Positions 28,819-37,743 of a stretch of DNA of 64,000 nt are shown here, one piece after another; within the stretch, counting starts at the first letter, position 1, and each line of letters begins with the position of its first letter. Origin of the DNA: Clostridia bacterium (GTDB taxonomy: Bacteria > Bacillota > Clostridia > Christensenellales > Borkfalkiaceae); NCBI GenBank assembly GCA_017471785.1, contig JAFURP010000023.1, positions 43,733 through 107,732 on the forward strand. The letters are read 5' to 3'. A program made the translations under genes and the position numbers. The notes below the pieces were generated by a model that worked only from the letters and a program-made list of their open reading frames with translations, had not been told where the DNA came from and made no database searches.

Positions 28819-31194
28819 CTATTTGAGTTTAACTATGGTTACGCCCGTATCCCCCTCGCCGTATTTACCGAGTCGGTATTCCGCAACGCGCTTTTGCGTA
28901 CGCAAAAATTCGTGTATCCCTGCGCGAAGCTTGCCCGTGCCCATACCGTGTACTATCCGAACCTCTTCCAAATTGGCGATAACGGCGGCGTCCAAAAACG
29001 CTTCCACCTCGGGTATCGCTTCGTGTACCGTCAAACCGATCACGTTGATCTCCAACGACGGCGCAGGCTTGGGCGTAAGCGATTTTTTGACCTGTACCTT
29101 TTCTTTCTTTTTATCAGTTTGCACCTTTTCCCCGCCGATTAAAACCGCCAAATCGGAAAATTTGCTGCGTATGCGAATATTTCCGCACAATATCTCCGCT
29201 TCTTTCTTTTGCAAACGTACGCTTTGTACCACGCCCTCTTGATTGATATTCTTGACGAATACCCTTGCGCCCGTCTTCAAATCGCTTTCCGCAGCGTCCT
29301 TATATTGCGGTTTTGCGGTTTCCTCGTTTTCGCTGATATACGCCATATCCCCCAACCGATTTTTCAGCGTTCGCGCCTTGATCAAGTCGGCTTCGGTAAT
29401 GCTTTCCTTGGCGAATATCCCTTCGATCTCGGACAACAATTCCTCCGCGGAAGCCGTACGCTCGTTGATGATACGGCGGGATTCCGCCCTCGCTTGCGTA
29501 TACAGCTTTTCCCGTTCCTTTTGCAGCTTCTCGCGCTCCGCTTCCACCGCGCGCAGTTTTTCCTGCCATTCGCCTTTTAAGCGGTTGCTTTCTTTCAGCG
29601 TTTCTTCCGCTAAAACGCGGCTTTCCTCCGCGCTTCTTACGATATTTTCGAATTTTTGCGCCCCCTCGGACAAATTCCCGAGCGCCTCGTCCAAAATGCT
29701 TTCTTTGAGTCCCAAACGCCGCGAGATCGCCAGCGCGTTGCTCGACCCCGGGAGACCGATCTTGATGATATAGAGCGGTTGCAGGGTATTCGAATCGAAT
29801 TCCATACAGGCGTTCTCGATGCCTTTCGTCGAAAAAGCAAACTCTTTAAGCGCCGTATAGTGCGTCGTCACCACGCCCGCCGCGCCCGTTTTCAAAAGGT
29901 GCGAAACGATGGCTTTGGCAAGCGCTTGCCCCTCGTCGGGATCCGTCCCGCCTCCAAGCTCGTCGATCAAGACCAAGCTGTTTTTATCCGCGTCCTCCAC
30001 GATACGGATAATGTTGGTGATATGCGAAGAAAACGTAGAAAGACTTTCTTCGATGCTTTGTGCGTCGCCCACGTCGCAATAGATCTCCTCGAATACGGAC
30101 AGGGTAGCGCGTTTGGCAGGTACGAACAAACCGCACATTGCCATCATACAAAAGAGCCCCACCATTTTCAAGGTAACGGTTTTACCGCCCGTATTCGGAC
30201 CGCTGACGAGCAAAAACCGATATTCCTTTCCCAGCGATAGACTCACGGGCACCACCTTTTGTCTATCGATCAACGGATGCCGCCCCGCGTCGATCGCGAT
30301 CACGCCGCTATCATTCATCTCCGGCTTCACGCAAGAAAGCTTATACGCATACTCCGCGCACGCGTAAGCACAATCGATCTCCTCCAAAATCTCCATATCG
30401 ACGATCAATTCCTCGCCGATAAAGCCCACGCGCCGCGAAAGCTCGCCCAAAATGCGCTCCACCTCCTCTTTTTCGTCGATGGCGAGCGAACGCAGTTCGT
30501 TGTTCATTTCCAACACTTCTTCGGGCTCGATAAAAAAGGTCGCGCCGCTTGCCGAACGGTCGTGGATAAAGCCCTTGATATTCCGTTTGTATTCCGCACG
30601 GACGGGCAATACGTAACGGTTGTCGCGCATAGTCACGATACCGTCCTGTAAATATTTCCCCTCCGCGCCCGTCAAATATTCCGCAAGCCGGGAGCGTATC
30701 CGCTCGTTTAAGGCGCGAATTTCCCTACGGACGGCGTACAATTTATCGCTGGCGTGATCGCTGACCTCGGTATCGCTCAAAATCTTGGTGCGGATATCCT
30801 CTTCAAGCGCTTCGTCGTAATAAATGTTATCGACGAGCCGTTTCATCTCCGACATCGTATCGTTGGCAAGGGCGATAACGGAGGTACGCGCGATGCGTGC
30901 CGACCGCAACAGGTTTTCAAGCTTTAACAGCTCGCCGCAGGAAAGCGCCGAGCCCTTTTTCGCGCGCACGATTTCGTCCTCGAACGGCGGAAAATATTCC
31001 ACTTTGGACACGCCGTTTATAAATAGCAATTCCACGCACTCCTCCGTCCGCTTTAACCGAGCCTTCGCTTCGGCGATCACCGAAGTCGGTTGCGTTCGCA
31101 AAAGGCGCGTTTTGCTCCCGTCCAGCGTTGCATACTCGGCAACGAGCGCGAGAATTTTATTCAGTTCCGTCTTTTCGATCGCTCTTTTATTCAT
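28819..31194 (-). CDS. mutS2: MutS2 DNA-/ribosome-associated ATPase with Smr domain
   Basis: 791 residues. It lacks the mismatch-recognition domain of MutS. The ATPase core has GPNTGGKTVTLKM (about 333-345) and DELGGGTDP, a coiled-coil region follows (about 510-620), and the C-terminal Smr domain occupies about 715-791. The Smr domain keeps HGMGTGKLR, but the usual LDLRG motif reads INVIG. MutS2 suppresses recombination and rescues collided ribosomes in some Firmicutes. It is 8 nt downstream of the U32 gene. Confidence 0.95.
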   Translation of the reverse strand: MNKRAIEKTELNKILALVAEYATLDGSKTRLLRTQPTSVIAEAKARLKRTEECVELLFINGVSKVEYFPPFEDEIVRAKKGSALSCGELLKLENLLRSARIARTSVIALANDTMSEMKRLVDNIYYDEALEEDIRTKILSDTEVSDHASDKLYAVRREIRALNERIRSRLAEYLTGAEGKYLQDGIVTMRDNRYVLPVRAEYKRNIKGFIHDRSASGATFFIEPEEVLEMNNELRSLAIDEKEEVERILGELSRRVGFIGEELIVDMEILEEIDCAYACAEYAYKLSCVKPEMNDSGVIAIDAGRHPLIDRQKVVPVSLSLGKEYRFLLVSGPNTGGKTVTLKMVGLFCMMAMCGLFVPAKRATLSVFEEIYCDVGDAQSIEESLSTFSSHITNIIRIVEDADKNSLVLIDELGGGTDPDEGQALAKAIVSHLLKTGAAGVVTTHYTALKEFAFSTKGIENACMEFDSNTLQPLYIIKIGLPGSSNALAISRRLGLKESILDEALGNLSEGAQKFENIVRSAEESRVLAEETLKESNRLKGEWQEKLRAVEAEREKLQKEREKLYTQARAESRRIINERTASAEELLSEIEGIFAKESITEADLIKARTLKNRLGDMAYISENEETAKPQYKDAAESDLKTGARVFVKNINQEGVVQSVRLQKKEAEILCGNIRIRSKFSDLAVLIGGEKVQTDKKKEKVQVKKSLTPKPAPSLEINVIGLTVHEAIPEVEAFLDAAVIANLEEVRIVHGMGTGKLRAGIHEFLRTQKRVAEYRLGKYGEGDTGVTIVKLK

Positions 31195-31202
31195 CGTAGT
31201 CC

Positions 31203-33413
31203 TTATAACACACCCCGTTTGTAATGTCCCGAAGTGTAATTTCCGAAAATTTTCTTTTGCTTTTCCGTATCGTTTTTCGCCGCGACGATCTCCTCTTTAT
31301 TTTTCAGCGTGGTCAGATCCAAAAGCGCGCCTGCGCCCTCTACGCCGCCGCATACGAGCCGCGCGCAGTTATACACCTCGAAACGGCAATTTCCGTCCGC
31401 GCCTCTATATCTACGAACGGGAAACACGCGCCCGTTTTCGTCCGTCAGCTCGTATATATCCGCCTGATCGCAAGCCTTGCAACGCTTTCCGAACGGACAA
31501 TAGCATAGCTCCATCACCTTGATATCCCCCGCGCCGAGCGCAAACGCCCTTTCTCCGATAAGCGGCGCAAGCTCGCTTTCGTTCAATTCCTTGGACACGG
31601 CGTAATAGCTGATATCCGCTCTTTCCAACAGCTCGCCCAAAGCGATACGGTTAACGATATGCAGCCCGATACCGACGAATACTTTCAAGCCGTGCTCTCG
31701 AGCAAATACCAAGCCGCCGTAATTTTCCGCGTACACGCCGTCGATAGCGCAATCCTTTAACCGCTCGGTCAGCTGCGCCTCCTCGGCGCTCGTACAATAC
31801 GCCGGATAATAAAGATATCTTTCAAAGCTCCCCTCTGCAAACGCTTTATGGAGCGGCGCGGCGTAATCGTTCGGTTTATAGATCGCGATATCCGTGGCAA
31901 CGCCGTCGAAGTCGCTTGCGATCACGGCGATCTTGCCGTTTCGTCCTTTGGGCGCGGCTTGGCGCAACGGAACATATTCCCATTCCTCGCGTTCGCCCAC
32001 GAGCTTCTCGGTAAGCGCTTCGAAAAAGCTGCGACGAAGAGCGTTGAGCTGTGATTTCGGAATAAAAATATTCCCTTGCAGGTCGATCTCTTCAAACGCG
32101 ACGTCTACGGGTAAGCCGTCCGTTTTCGAAAAGCAAGCGATCAGCTCCTCTTTCGTCAAAGGACGGGAATTTGCCGATTGTAACGGCTCTTGAGAACAAA
32201 CGGAAGCACCCGTTCCCTCTACGCGCGCGTAGTCGTTTTCGTGAAAATACAGCCGCAAGGCAACGCTTCCGCGTCTTTCGCCGCTTAATACGCGCTCGCG
32301 AGCTGCGGTATCCGTCGTAACGAATACGCTATCGCCGTTTTTCAAGCGGTTTTTAGAGGAAAGAACAAAGCGCTTTCCCTCTTTTTTAAGAAAAACGGCG
32401 CCGCCGATCTCCTTACCCTCGCGCAATATCTTGAACGCGTCGCCGCTTTGGGGAACGAACGCGCTTTCGACGAGATATTTCCCGTTTACGACCTTGACTA
32501 CCCCCACCTTTTCGCCGATATGACCTTGAACGGCTGTGGATAAAAAGCGCTTATCCTGACCAAACGCAAGCCCTTTCGTATAATTCCCGCGATTATACGC
32601 ACGCTTCAAATCGGATAACGCCGCCGCTTTCGTTTTCTCGCTTGCCGCATCTAAGAGAGCTTTATAATAACGGACTGCCGCGGCTACGTATTCCTCGCGC
32701 CGCATTCTCCCTTCGATCTTAAAGGAAACGACCCCTGCTTGAATATATTTTACGATATCCTCTCCCACCGAAAGATCGGACGGAGAAAGCGCGTACGCCT
32801 TTTCCTCAAAGCCCTTTCTATTATACGAATACAGCTTGCGGCAGGGTTGCTTGCATCTACCGCGATTGCCGCTGTTACCGCCTGCAAACGAAGAGAAAAA
32901 GCATTGTCCCGAAAAGGAGGAACACAGCGCGCCCTGTACGAACGCCTCCGTTTCTACGATCTTGGTGATCTTCACGATCTCCGCAAACGGCGTTTCTCGC
33001 GCCAAGATTACGCGCGAAAAACCACATTCTTTGGCAAATCTCGCCCCGTTTTCCGAACATACGCCCGCTTGCGTACTCAAATGTAATACGATTTCGGGAT
33101 ACGCTTTTTTGAGCGCCTTACCCAAAAGCGCGTCCTGTAAAATGATCGCGTCGACCCCCTCTTTCCAAACGCGCAAAAGCGTACGGTGGAAAGCCTCCGT
33201 TTCCCCGTCTTTTACGATCGTATTCATAGCTACGTACACTTTTACACCGCAAAACCGCGCTCTTTTTACGATCTCACGCAAGCCCTCGAGCTCGAAGTTT
33301 TCCGCGCCTTGACGGGCGGAAAACGCGCTGAAACCGAGATAGATCGCGTCCGCGCCGCTATTGATGGCGGCGATCGCGCAAGCCGCGTTTCCGGCAGGAG
33401 CTAAAATTTCCAA
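31203..33413 (-). CDS. U32-family peptidase (RlhA/YrrO-like)
   Basis: 736-residue two-domain U32 protein with a TTG start after AAGG, right at the hprK stop. The N-terminal domain begins EILAPAGN, and the cluster cysteines lie in GQCFFSSFAGG and GRCKQPCRKLYS, with further cysteines near the C-terminus (CPFGKRCKACD). The family contains enzymes that hydroxylate rRNA or tRNA bases, notably RlhA for 23S C2501, rather than true peptidases. The exact target is not clear from sequence. Confidence 0.9.
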   Translation of the reverse strand: MEILAPAGNAACAIAAINSGADAIYLGFSAFSARQGAENFELEGLREIVKRARFCGVKVYVAMNTIVKDGETEAFHRTLLRVWKEGVDAIILQDALLGKALKKAYPEIVLHLSTQAGVCSENGARFAKECGFSRVILARETPFAEIVKITKIVETEAFVQGALCSSFSGQCFFSSFAGGNSGNRGRCKQPCRKLYSYNRKGFEEKAYALSPSDLSVGEDIVKYIQAGVVSFKIEGRMRREEYVAAAVRYYKALLDAASEKTKAAALSDLKRAYNRGNYTKGLAFGQDKRFLSTAVQGHIGEKVGVVKVVNGKYLVESAFVPQSGDAFKILREGKEIGGAVFLKKEGKRFVLSSKNRLKNGDSVFVTTDTAARERVLSGERRGSVALRLYFHENDYARVEGTGASVCSQEPLQSANSRPLTKEELIACFSKTDGLPVDVAFEEIDLQGNIFIPKSQLNALRRSFFEALTEKLVGEREEWEYVPLRQAAPKGRNGKIAVIASDFDGVATDIAIYKPNDYAAPLHKAFAEGSFERYLYYPAYCTSAEEAQLTERLKDCAIDGVYAENYGGLVFAREHGLKVFVGIGLHIVNRIALGELLERADISYYAVSKELNESELAPLIGERAFALGAGDIKVMELCYCPFGKRCKACDQADIYELTDENGRVFPVRRYRGADGNCRFEVYNCARLVCGGVEGAGALLDLTTLKNKEEIVAAKNDTEKQKKIFGNYTSGHYKRGVL

Positions 33414-33417
33414 CGCC

Positions 33418-34341
33418 TTACCTTCCTATGCTTCTCGTGATCAATTCTTCCGACGCGTCGTAACCCATACTCTTTAAGCGGAAGTTACGCGCGGCAACCT
33501 CGATGATGATGGCAAGATTACGCCCCGGGGATACGGGTATGGTGAGCTTAGGCACTTTTATCCCGAAATAGGAAGCCGAGGAAGCCTCGTCCCCGATCCT
33601 GTCGTACTCCTTGCCATGCTGCCAATTTTCCAGCTGTATGATAAGCTGTATCTTCTTTTCGTCCAAAACGGAGCCCGAGCCGTACATACTTTTTACGTTG
33701 ATGATACCGATACCGCGAAGCTCCATAAAGTAGCGAATGATATCGGGCGCCGTACCGTATAGCTCGTTGGCGATTTCTTTTATGATCACGTTATCGTCCG
33801 CGATCAAGCGGTGACCGCGCTTGATAAGCTCCATAGCCGTTTCGCTCTTTCCCACGCCGCTTTTTCCTGTCAACAAGATACCCACGCCGAACACTTCCAT
33901 CAAAACGCCGTGCTCGGTTACCGAGGGTGCAAGCAAACGGTTGAGATAGATATAGAGATCGCTGATAATATCCGTCGTCATTTTCGGACTGCGGAATACG
34001 GGACACGAATACCGCTTCGCCGTATCTACGAGCTCGGGAAGCGCGGGTAGATCGCGGCTGAGCATCACGCACGGCAGCTCTCCGTGTTCGAATAAGCTTT
34101 CGATCTTTTTTCGTCTTTCCTCCGAATCGAAGGTACGTAAATACTCATACTCCGAAAGCCCTAAAACGAGAATACGCCGAGGATCGAAATAATTGAAAAA
34201 GCCGCCCGCAAGCTGTAATCCGGGGCGCTCTACGCTCATACTCGCCAAGGTCACTACGCCCCTACCCGTATAGACGATCTCTAAATTCAAATCGTACGCA
34301 AATTTGTCCAGCATAACGCTTTGCGTAACCTGTCCGCTCAT
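33418..34341 (-). CDS. hprK: HPr kinase/phosphorylase
   Basis: Phosphorylates Ser46 of HPr to drive carbon catabolite control. The 307-residue protein has the N-terminal domain, then HGVLMEVFGVGILLTGKSG with P-loop GKSGVGKS near residue 155, LIADDNVIIKE, and the signature RGIGIINV. The full length and both domains distinguish it from the short paralogue at 15023-15742. It is 3 nt after the HAD gene and 4 nt before the U32 gene. Confidence 0.97.
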   Translation of the reverse strand: MSGQVTQSVMLDKFAYDLNLEIVYTGRGVVTLASMSVERPGLQLAGGFFNYFDPRRILVLGLSEYEYLRTFDSEERRKKIESLFEHGELPCVMLSRDLPALPELVDTAKRYSCPVFRSPKMTTDIISDLYIYLNRLLAPSVTEHGVLMEVFGVGILLTGKSGVGKSETAMELIKRGHRLIADDNVIIKEIANELYGTAPDIIRYFMELRGIGIINVKSMYGSGSVLDEKKIQLIIQLENWQHGKEYDRIGDEASSASYFGIKVPKLTIPVSPGRNLAIIIEVAARNFRLKSMGYDASEELITRSIGR

Positions 34342-34344
34342 ATC

Positions 34345-35175
34345 CTACTCCTCCGTATATCCGTATTCTTCGACGATCCGACCGACGGCGTCCTCTTCGT
34401 TCGTATAGCCGTATACGCGGTTTGCCGCGCGTTTTAATTCCTCGTCCGCGTTTTTCACGGCAATACCTAAGCCCGCCGCTTCGATCATGGGTATATCGTT
34501 ATTTTGATCGCCTACGCCAATGACCTTTTCGATAGGCACGCCGTAGCGCTCTGCCAAAAAGCGCACCGCGGTACCTTTAGAATACTCGGCGTTCACGATC
34601 TCCACCAAAAAGTCGGCGCTTTTGGTAACGCAAGCGCCGTCAAAAGCGGTTTTGGAAAGCGCGGCTATCACTTTTGCGCTATCCTCCACGGCAACCATTG
34701 CCAACACCTTATACGCGCAAATTTTATTCTCTTTTACAAACTGCGAAATGGGCATATCTATTACCGTTTTCGCCTTTACGCGCACCGCTCTTTCATACAT
34801 TTTCAAAGCGTCGTCGTCCATATTCGAATAATAGCCGTCAAAGCAATAGACGTGGATATGTAAGCCCAGCTTTTCCATCTCCACGCACGCTTGTATGGTG
34901 GTTTCGTGAGAAAGCGTACCGCTTAAAATGGGCTCTCCCGACAAAATATCGATAATAACCGCGCCTTGACAGCAGCATACGACGCCGTTTAAGCCAAGCT
35001 CTTTTACGCGCGGTAAAATACCGTAATGCAAGCGACCCGTAGAAACGGCAAACATACCGCCGTTTTGCGTATATTCAGCGATTGCTTTCTTGTTTTTATC
35101 AGATATACTACCGTCTTCACGCACGAGCGTACCGTCGAAATCGGAAACGATCAGCCGATAATTTATCTTTCGCAT
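34345..35175 (-). CDS. Cof-type HAD-IIB family phosphatase
   Basis: 276-residue haloacid dehalogenase phosphatase. Motif I is SDFDGTLV, motif II VSTGR, and motifs III/IV VIGVGDQNNDIPMIEAAG. The large C2B cap (about 85-200) is typical of Cof/YidA sugar-phosphate or nucleotide phosphatases. Its ATG overlaps the uvrC stop by 1 nt (TAATG). Substrate unknown. Confidence 0.93.
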   Translation of the reverse strand: MRKINYRLIVSDFDGTLVREDGSISDKNKKAIAEYTQNGGMFAVSTGRLHYGILPRVKELGLNGVVCCCQGAVIIDILSGEPILSGTLSHETTIQACVEMEKLGLHIHVYCFDGYYSNMDDDALKMYERAVRVKAKTVIDMPISQFVKENKICAYKVLAMVAVEDSAKVIAALSKTAFDGACVTKSADFLVEIVNAEYSKGTAVRFLAERYGVPIEKVIGVGDQNNDIPMIEAAGLGIAVKNADEELKRAANRVYGYTNEEDAVGRIVEEYGYTEE

Positions 35176-36980
35176 TATATACTCTCCTTAAAGAATTTCC
35201 ATATTTTTTTCGCAAGCTCCTCGCCGATCCCCTCTACCGTGGAAAGTTCGCTTTCGCTCGCTTGCATGATCTTATCGATCGTACCGAATTTTTCCATAAG
35301 CGCCGTTTGCTTTTTCTTGCCGACTCCCTCGATCTCGCAAAGCACGGAGGCTAAATTGCGCTTGGAGTGTAGACTTCTAAAATAGGTGATGGCAAATCGG
35401 TGCGCCTCGTCGCGGATACGCTGTAGCATTTTCAAGGCGTAATCGCGCCTATCCAGCCGTACGCTTTCGCTACCGTCTAAGGTAAACACCTCTTCCTCCC
35501 GTTCGGCGAGCGAGATCAACTCGATATCTTGAACGTGAAATTCGTCAAAAACTTCTTTTATTGCCGAAAGCTGTCCTTTGCCGCCGTCGATCACGATCAG
35601 ATCGGGCTTGGGAAAGCGCTCCTCTTCCGCCGTCCCAAGCTTCGCCAGCCGACGGCGCATCATTTCTTGATGGGAGGCGTAATCGTTCGCACCCTCCACC
35701 GTCTTGATCTTAAAACGACGGTAGCTTTGCCTATCCGATTCCCCGTCTATCATCACGACCATAGAGCCGACCTTGTCCACGCCGCTGATATTGGAGATAT
35801 CGTAACATTCCATGCGTTTGGGATATCTTTTAAGTCCCAAAACCTCCTGCAATCTTTTACAGGCGTTCTTCGTCATATCGTTCTTGTGCTTGATCTTATC
35901 GATGGACTTGGACAAATATTCTTCGGCGTTTTTCTCCGCCATATCCAAAAGGCTCTTTTTTACCCCTTGCTTAGCAAGCACGAGCTCCACTCTTTTACCG
36001 AATTTTTCAAGGAAATATTTCTCCAAAAGCGCCTTTTCGCAATATTCTTGCGTTATGATCTCGTCGGGCAATTCGTGCGATGAATAATACTGTAGCAAAA
36101 AAGAAGTGAGCGATTCCGCTTCCTGCGAGGCGCTTTCCAACGCGTAATTACTGCCGCCTTGCATAATGCCGCTTCTCGTAACGAGTACGCTCGCTGCGGA
36201 ATAGATATAATTGGTCTTGAGCGCCACTACGTCCGCGTTCAACGCACGGTTTAACGAGGTGATCCGCTTTAATTTGAGTTTGGAGAGCATTTGCAGCTTT
36301 TCGCGATATTCCATAGCGAGCTCGAATTCCTCGTTCTCAGCGAACTTGGTCATCTTTTCGCGCAAAATTTCTTCCGCTTCCTCGTAATTACCGTCCAAAA
36401 ACGAGAGCGCCTTTTTTACACGCCTTGCATATTCCTCTTTATCGCACAAGCCCGCGCAAGGCGCAAGGCAACGGTGCAAATGATGTCTTAAACAGGGCTT
36501 TTTAGGCTTTTCCGTGATCGCCACGCTACAAGTTCTTACGTTATACACCGAGCCGATGATATCGAGTACGTCCGCGCAGCGCACGCCGCCCATAAACGGA
36601 CCGAAATATTTCCCGTCTTTTTTGATCCTTCGCGTTATGGAAACGCGAGGAAAATCCTCTCTCGTATGCACCTTGATATACGGATAGGTCTTATCGTCTT
36701 TTAAGAGGATATTATACTTGGGCTTATATTTCTTGATAAGGTTGTTTTCCAAGGCTAGCGCGTCGATCTCCGTTTGCGTGATGATATAATAAAAATCCGC
36801 AATATTTTCCACCATCGCCGCTACTTTTTCCGATTTCACGGAAGTATGAAAATACTGGCGCACCCTGTTCTTCAAAACGCGCGCCTTACCCACGTAGATC
36901 ACTACTCCGTCCTTGTCCAGCATAATATATACGCCGGGATTATCGGGGAGCAGCTTGAGTTTTTCCCGTAAATCGCTCAT
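35175..36980 (-). CDS. uvrC: Excinuclease ABC subunit C
   Basis: Makes both incisions in nucleotide excision repair. It is 601 residues long, with an N-terminal GIY-YIG nuclease (GVYIMLDKDGVVIYVGKA), a UVR motif near 200-235, the RNase H-like nuclease domain (ECYDISNISG, DGGKGQL) and C-terminal helix-hairpin-helix motifs (IEGVGKKKQTALMEKFG, VEGIGEELAKKI). No Shine-Dalgarno sequence is obvious before the ATG, and a 12-bp hairpin sits in the leader. It is the first gene of a ten-gene run. No LexA-type box is visible. Confidence 0.97.
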   Translation of the reverse strand: MSDLREKLKLLPDNPGVYIMLDKDGVVIYVGKARVLKNRVRQYFHTSVKSEKVAAMVENIADFYYIITQTEIDALALENNLIKKYKPKYNILLKDDKTYPYIKVHTREDFPRVSITRRIKKDGKYFGPFMGGVRCADVLDIIGSVYNVRTCSVAITEKPKKPCLRHHLHRCLAPCAGLCDKEEYARRVKKALSFLDGNYEEAEEILREKMTKFAENEEFELAMEYREKLQMLSKLKLKRITSLNRALNADVVALKTNYIYSAASVLVTRSGIMQGGSNYALESASQEAESLTSFLLQYYSSHELPDEIITQEYCEKALLEKYFLEKFGKRVELVLAKQGVKKSLLDMAEKNAEEYLSKSIDKIKHKNDMTKNACKRLQEVLGLKRYPKRMECYDISNISGVDKVGSMVVMIDGESDRQSYRRFKIKTVEGANDYASHQEMMRRRLAKLGTAEEERFPKPDLIVIDGGKGQLSAIKEVFDEFHVQDIELISLAEREEEVFTLDGSESVRLDRRDYALKMLQRIRDEAHRFAITYFRSLHSKRNLASVLCEIEGVGKKKQTALMEKFGTIDKIMQASESELSTVEGIGEELAKKIWKFFKESI

Positions 36981-36995
36981 ACCAACAAATCAGGC

Positions 36996-37024
36996 GCCGT
37001 TTCCGCGATATCCGCGAAAACGGC
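36996..37024 (-). other. Hairpin in the uvrC leader
   Basis: 12-bp inverted repeat with one mismatch (36996-37007 with 37013-37024), 5-nt loop, ending 16 nt before the uvrC ATG. No T-run follows. It may limit translation or stabilise the 5' end. Confidence 0.5.
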
Positions 37025-37047
37025 GTTAAGAAAATTCGCCTATTTAT

Positions 37048-37076
37048 ATTATATACCAAATCGGATAATTTTGCAA
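37048..37076 (-). promoter_or_regulatory. Promoter of the uvrC-to-tex operon
   Basis: TTGCAA (37071-37076), 17 bp, TATAAT (37048-37053), immediately downstream of arsR. Confidence 0.8.
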
Positions 37077-37098
37077 GGAAATAGCGCAAAAAATCCCC

Positions 37099-37437
37099 TC
37101 AACAACCCAAAAACTCGATACCTTTAAGTAAAACGTCGTTGATCGAATCGTCCGTTAAGCTGTAAAAGACGATTTTTCCCTGCCGCACGCTTTTTACGAT
37201 CCCCGCGCTTTTCAAAAACCGAAGCTGATGGGATACCGTCGTTTGGTTGATATCGAGTATTCGCGAAAGGTCGGTAACGCACAGCTCGCTGATGGCTAAC
37301 GCGGACAAAATTTTTACTCTCGTATAATCGGCAAAGACGGAAAAAAAGCACACAACGCCCTCGAGAATATCCCCTTGCGGAACGTAATCCTCGATCAGAC
37401 TTTGCGTGCGTTTATCCAACAATAACATTTGCGACAT
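37099..37437 (-). CDS. ArsR/SmtB-family transcriptional regulator
   Basis: 112-residue winged-helix repressor: FADYTRVKILSAL, ELCVTDLSRILDINQTTVSHQLRFLKSAGIV, then the wing with RQGKIVFYSL. The alpha-3 metal site position reads ELCVTDL with one cysteine, and no alpha-5 histidine pattern is present, so its inducer is unclear. It lies 96 nt downstream of copA on the same strand with its own GGAGGG; the gap holds two CATATT copies. Whether it regulates copA is not shown. Confidence 0.9.
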   Translation of the reverse strand: MSQMLLLDKRTQSLIEDYVPQGDILEGVVCFFSVFADYTRVKILSALAISELCVTDLSRILDINQTTVSHQLRFLKSAGIVKSVRQGKIVFYSLTDDSINDVLLKGIEFLGC

Positions 37438-37533
37438 AGTATTCCCTCCGAAATATGTTTTCTTGGGAATATGATAACATAAACAACAAACCGCATTTTG
37501 TTTTATTTTGTCATACGCGCAAATATTTTGTCG

Positions 37534-37743
37534 TTAGGATATCTTTTTCACCTCGTAACCCGCTTCCGCGATCGCCGCAACGAGCGCTTCGTTCGAAACC
37601 TCCGCACCAAGCTCTACTTGCGCCGTCTTTTTCTTCAAAACGACCTCTACGCCCGTAACGCCCTCAACGCCTTCGAGCGCTTTCGTGACGTGCGCCACGC
37701 AATGCTGGCACATCATTCCCTCGATTTTTATCGTCTTTTTCAT
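37534..37743 (-). CDS. copZ: Nested CopZ-like copper chaperone, internal start within copA
   Basis: A second start inside copA: AAAAGGAGAT lies upstream of ATG 37741-37743, in the copA frame. The 69-residue product is a complete heavy-metal-associated domain with GMMCQHC. The site looks like the start of an independent copZ from which the copA stop codon has been lost. Both a fused CopA-CopZ and free CopZ may be made. Only protein data can settle this. Confidence 0.6.
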   Translation of the reverse strand: MKKTIKIEGMMCQHCVAHVTKALEGVEGVTGVEVVLKKKTAQVELGAEVSNEALVAAIAEAGYEVKKIS

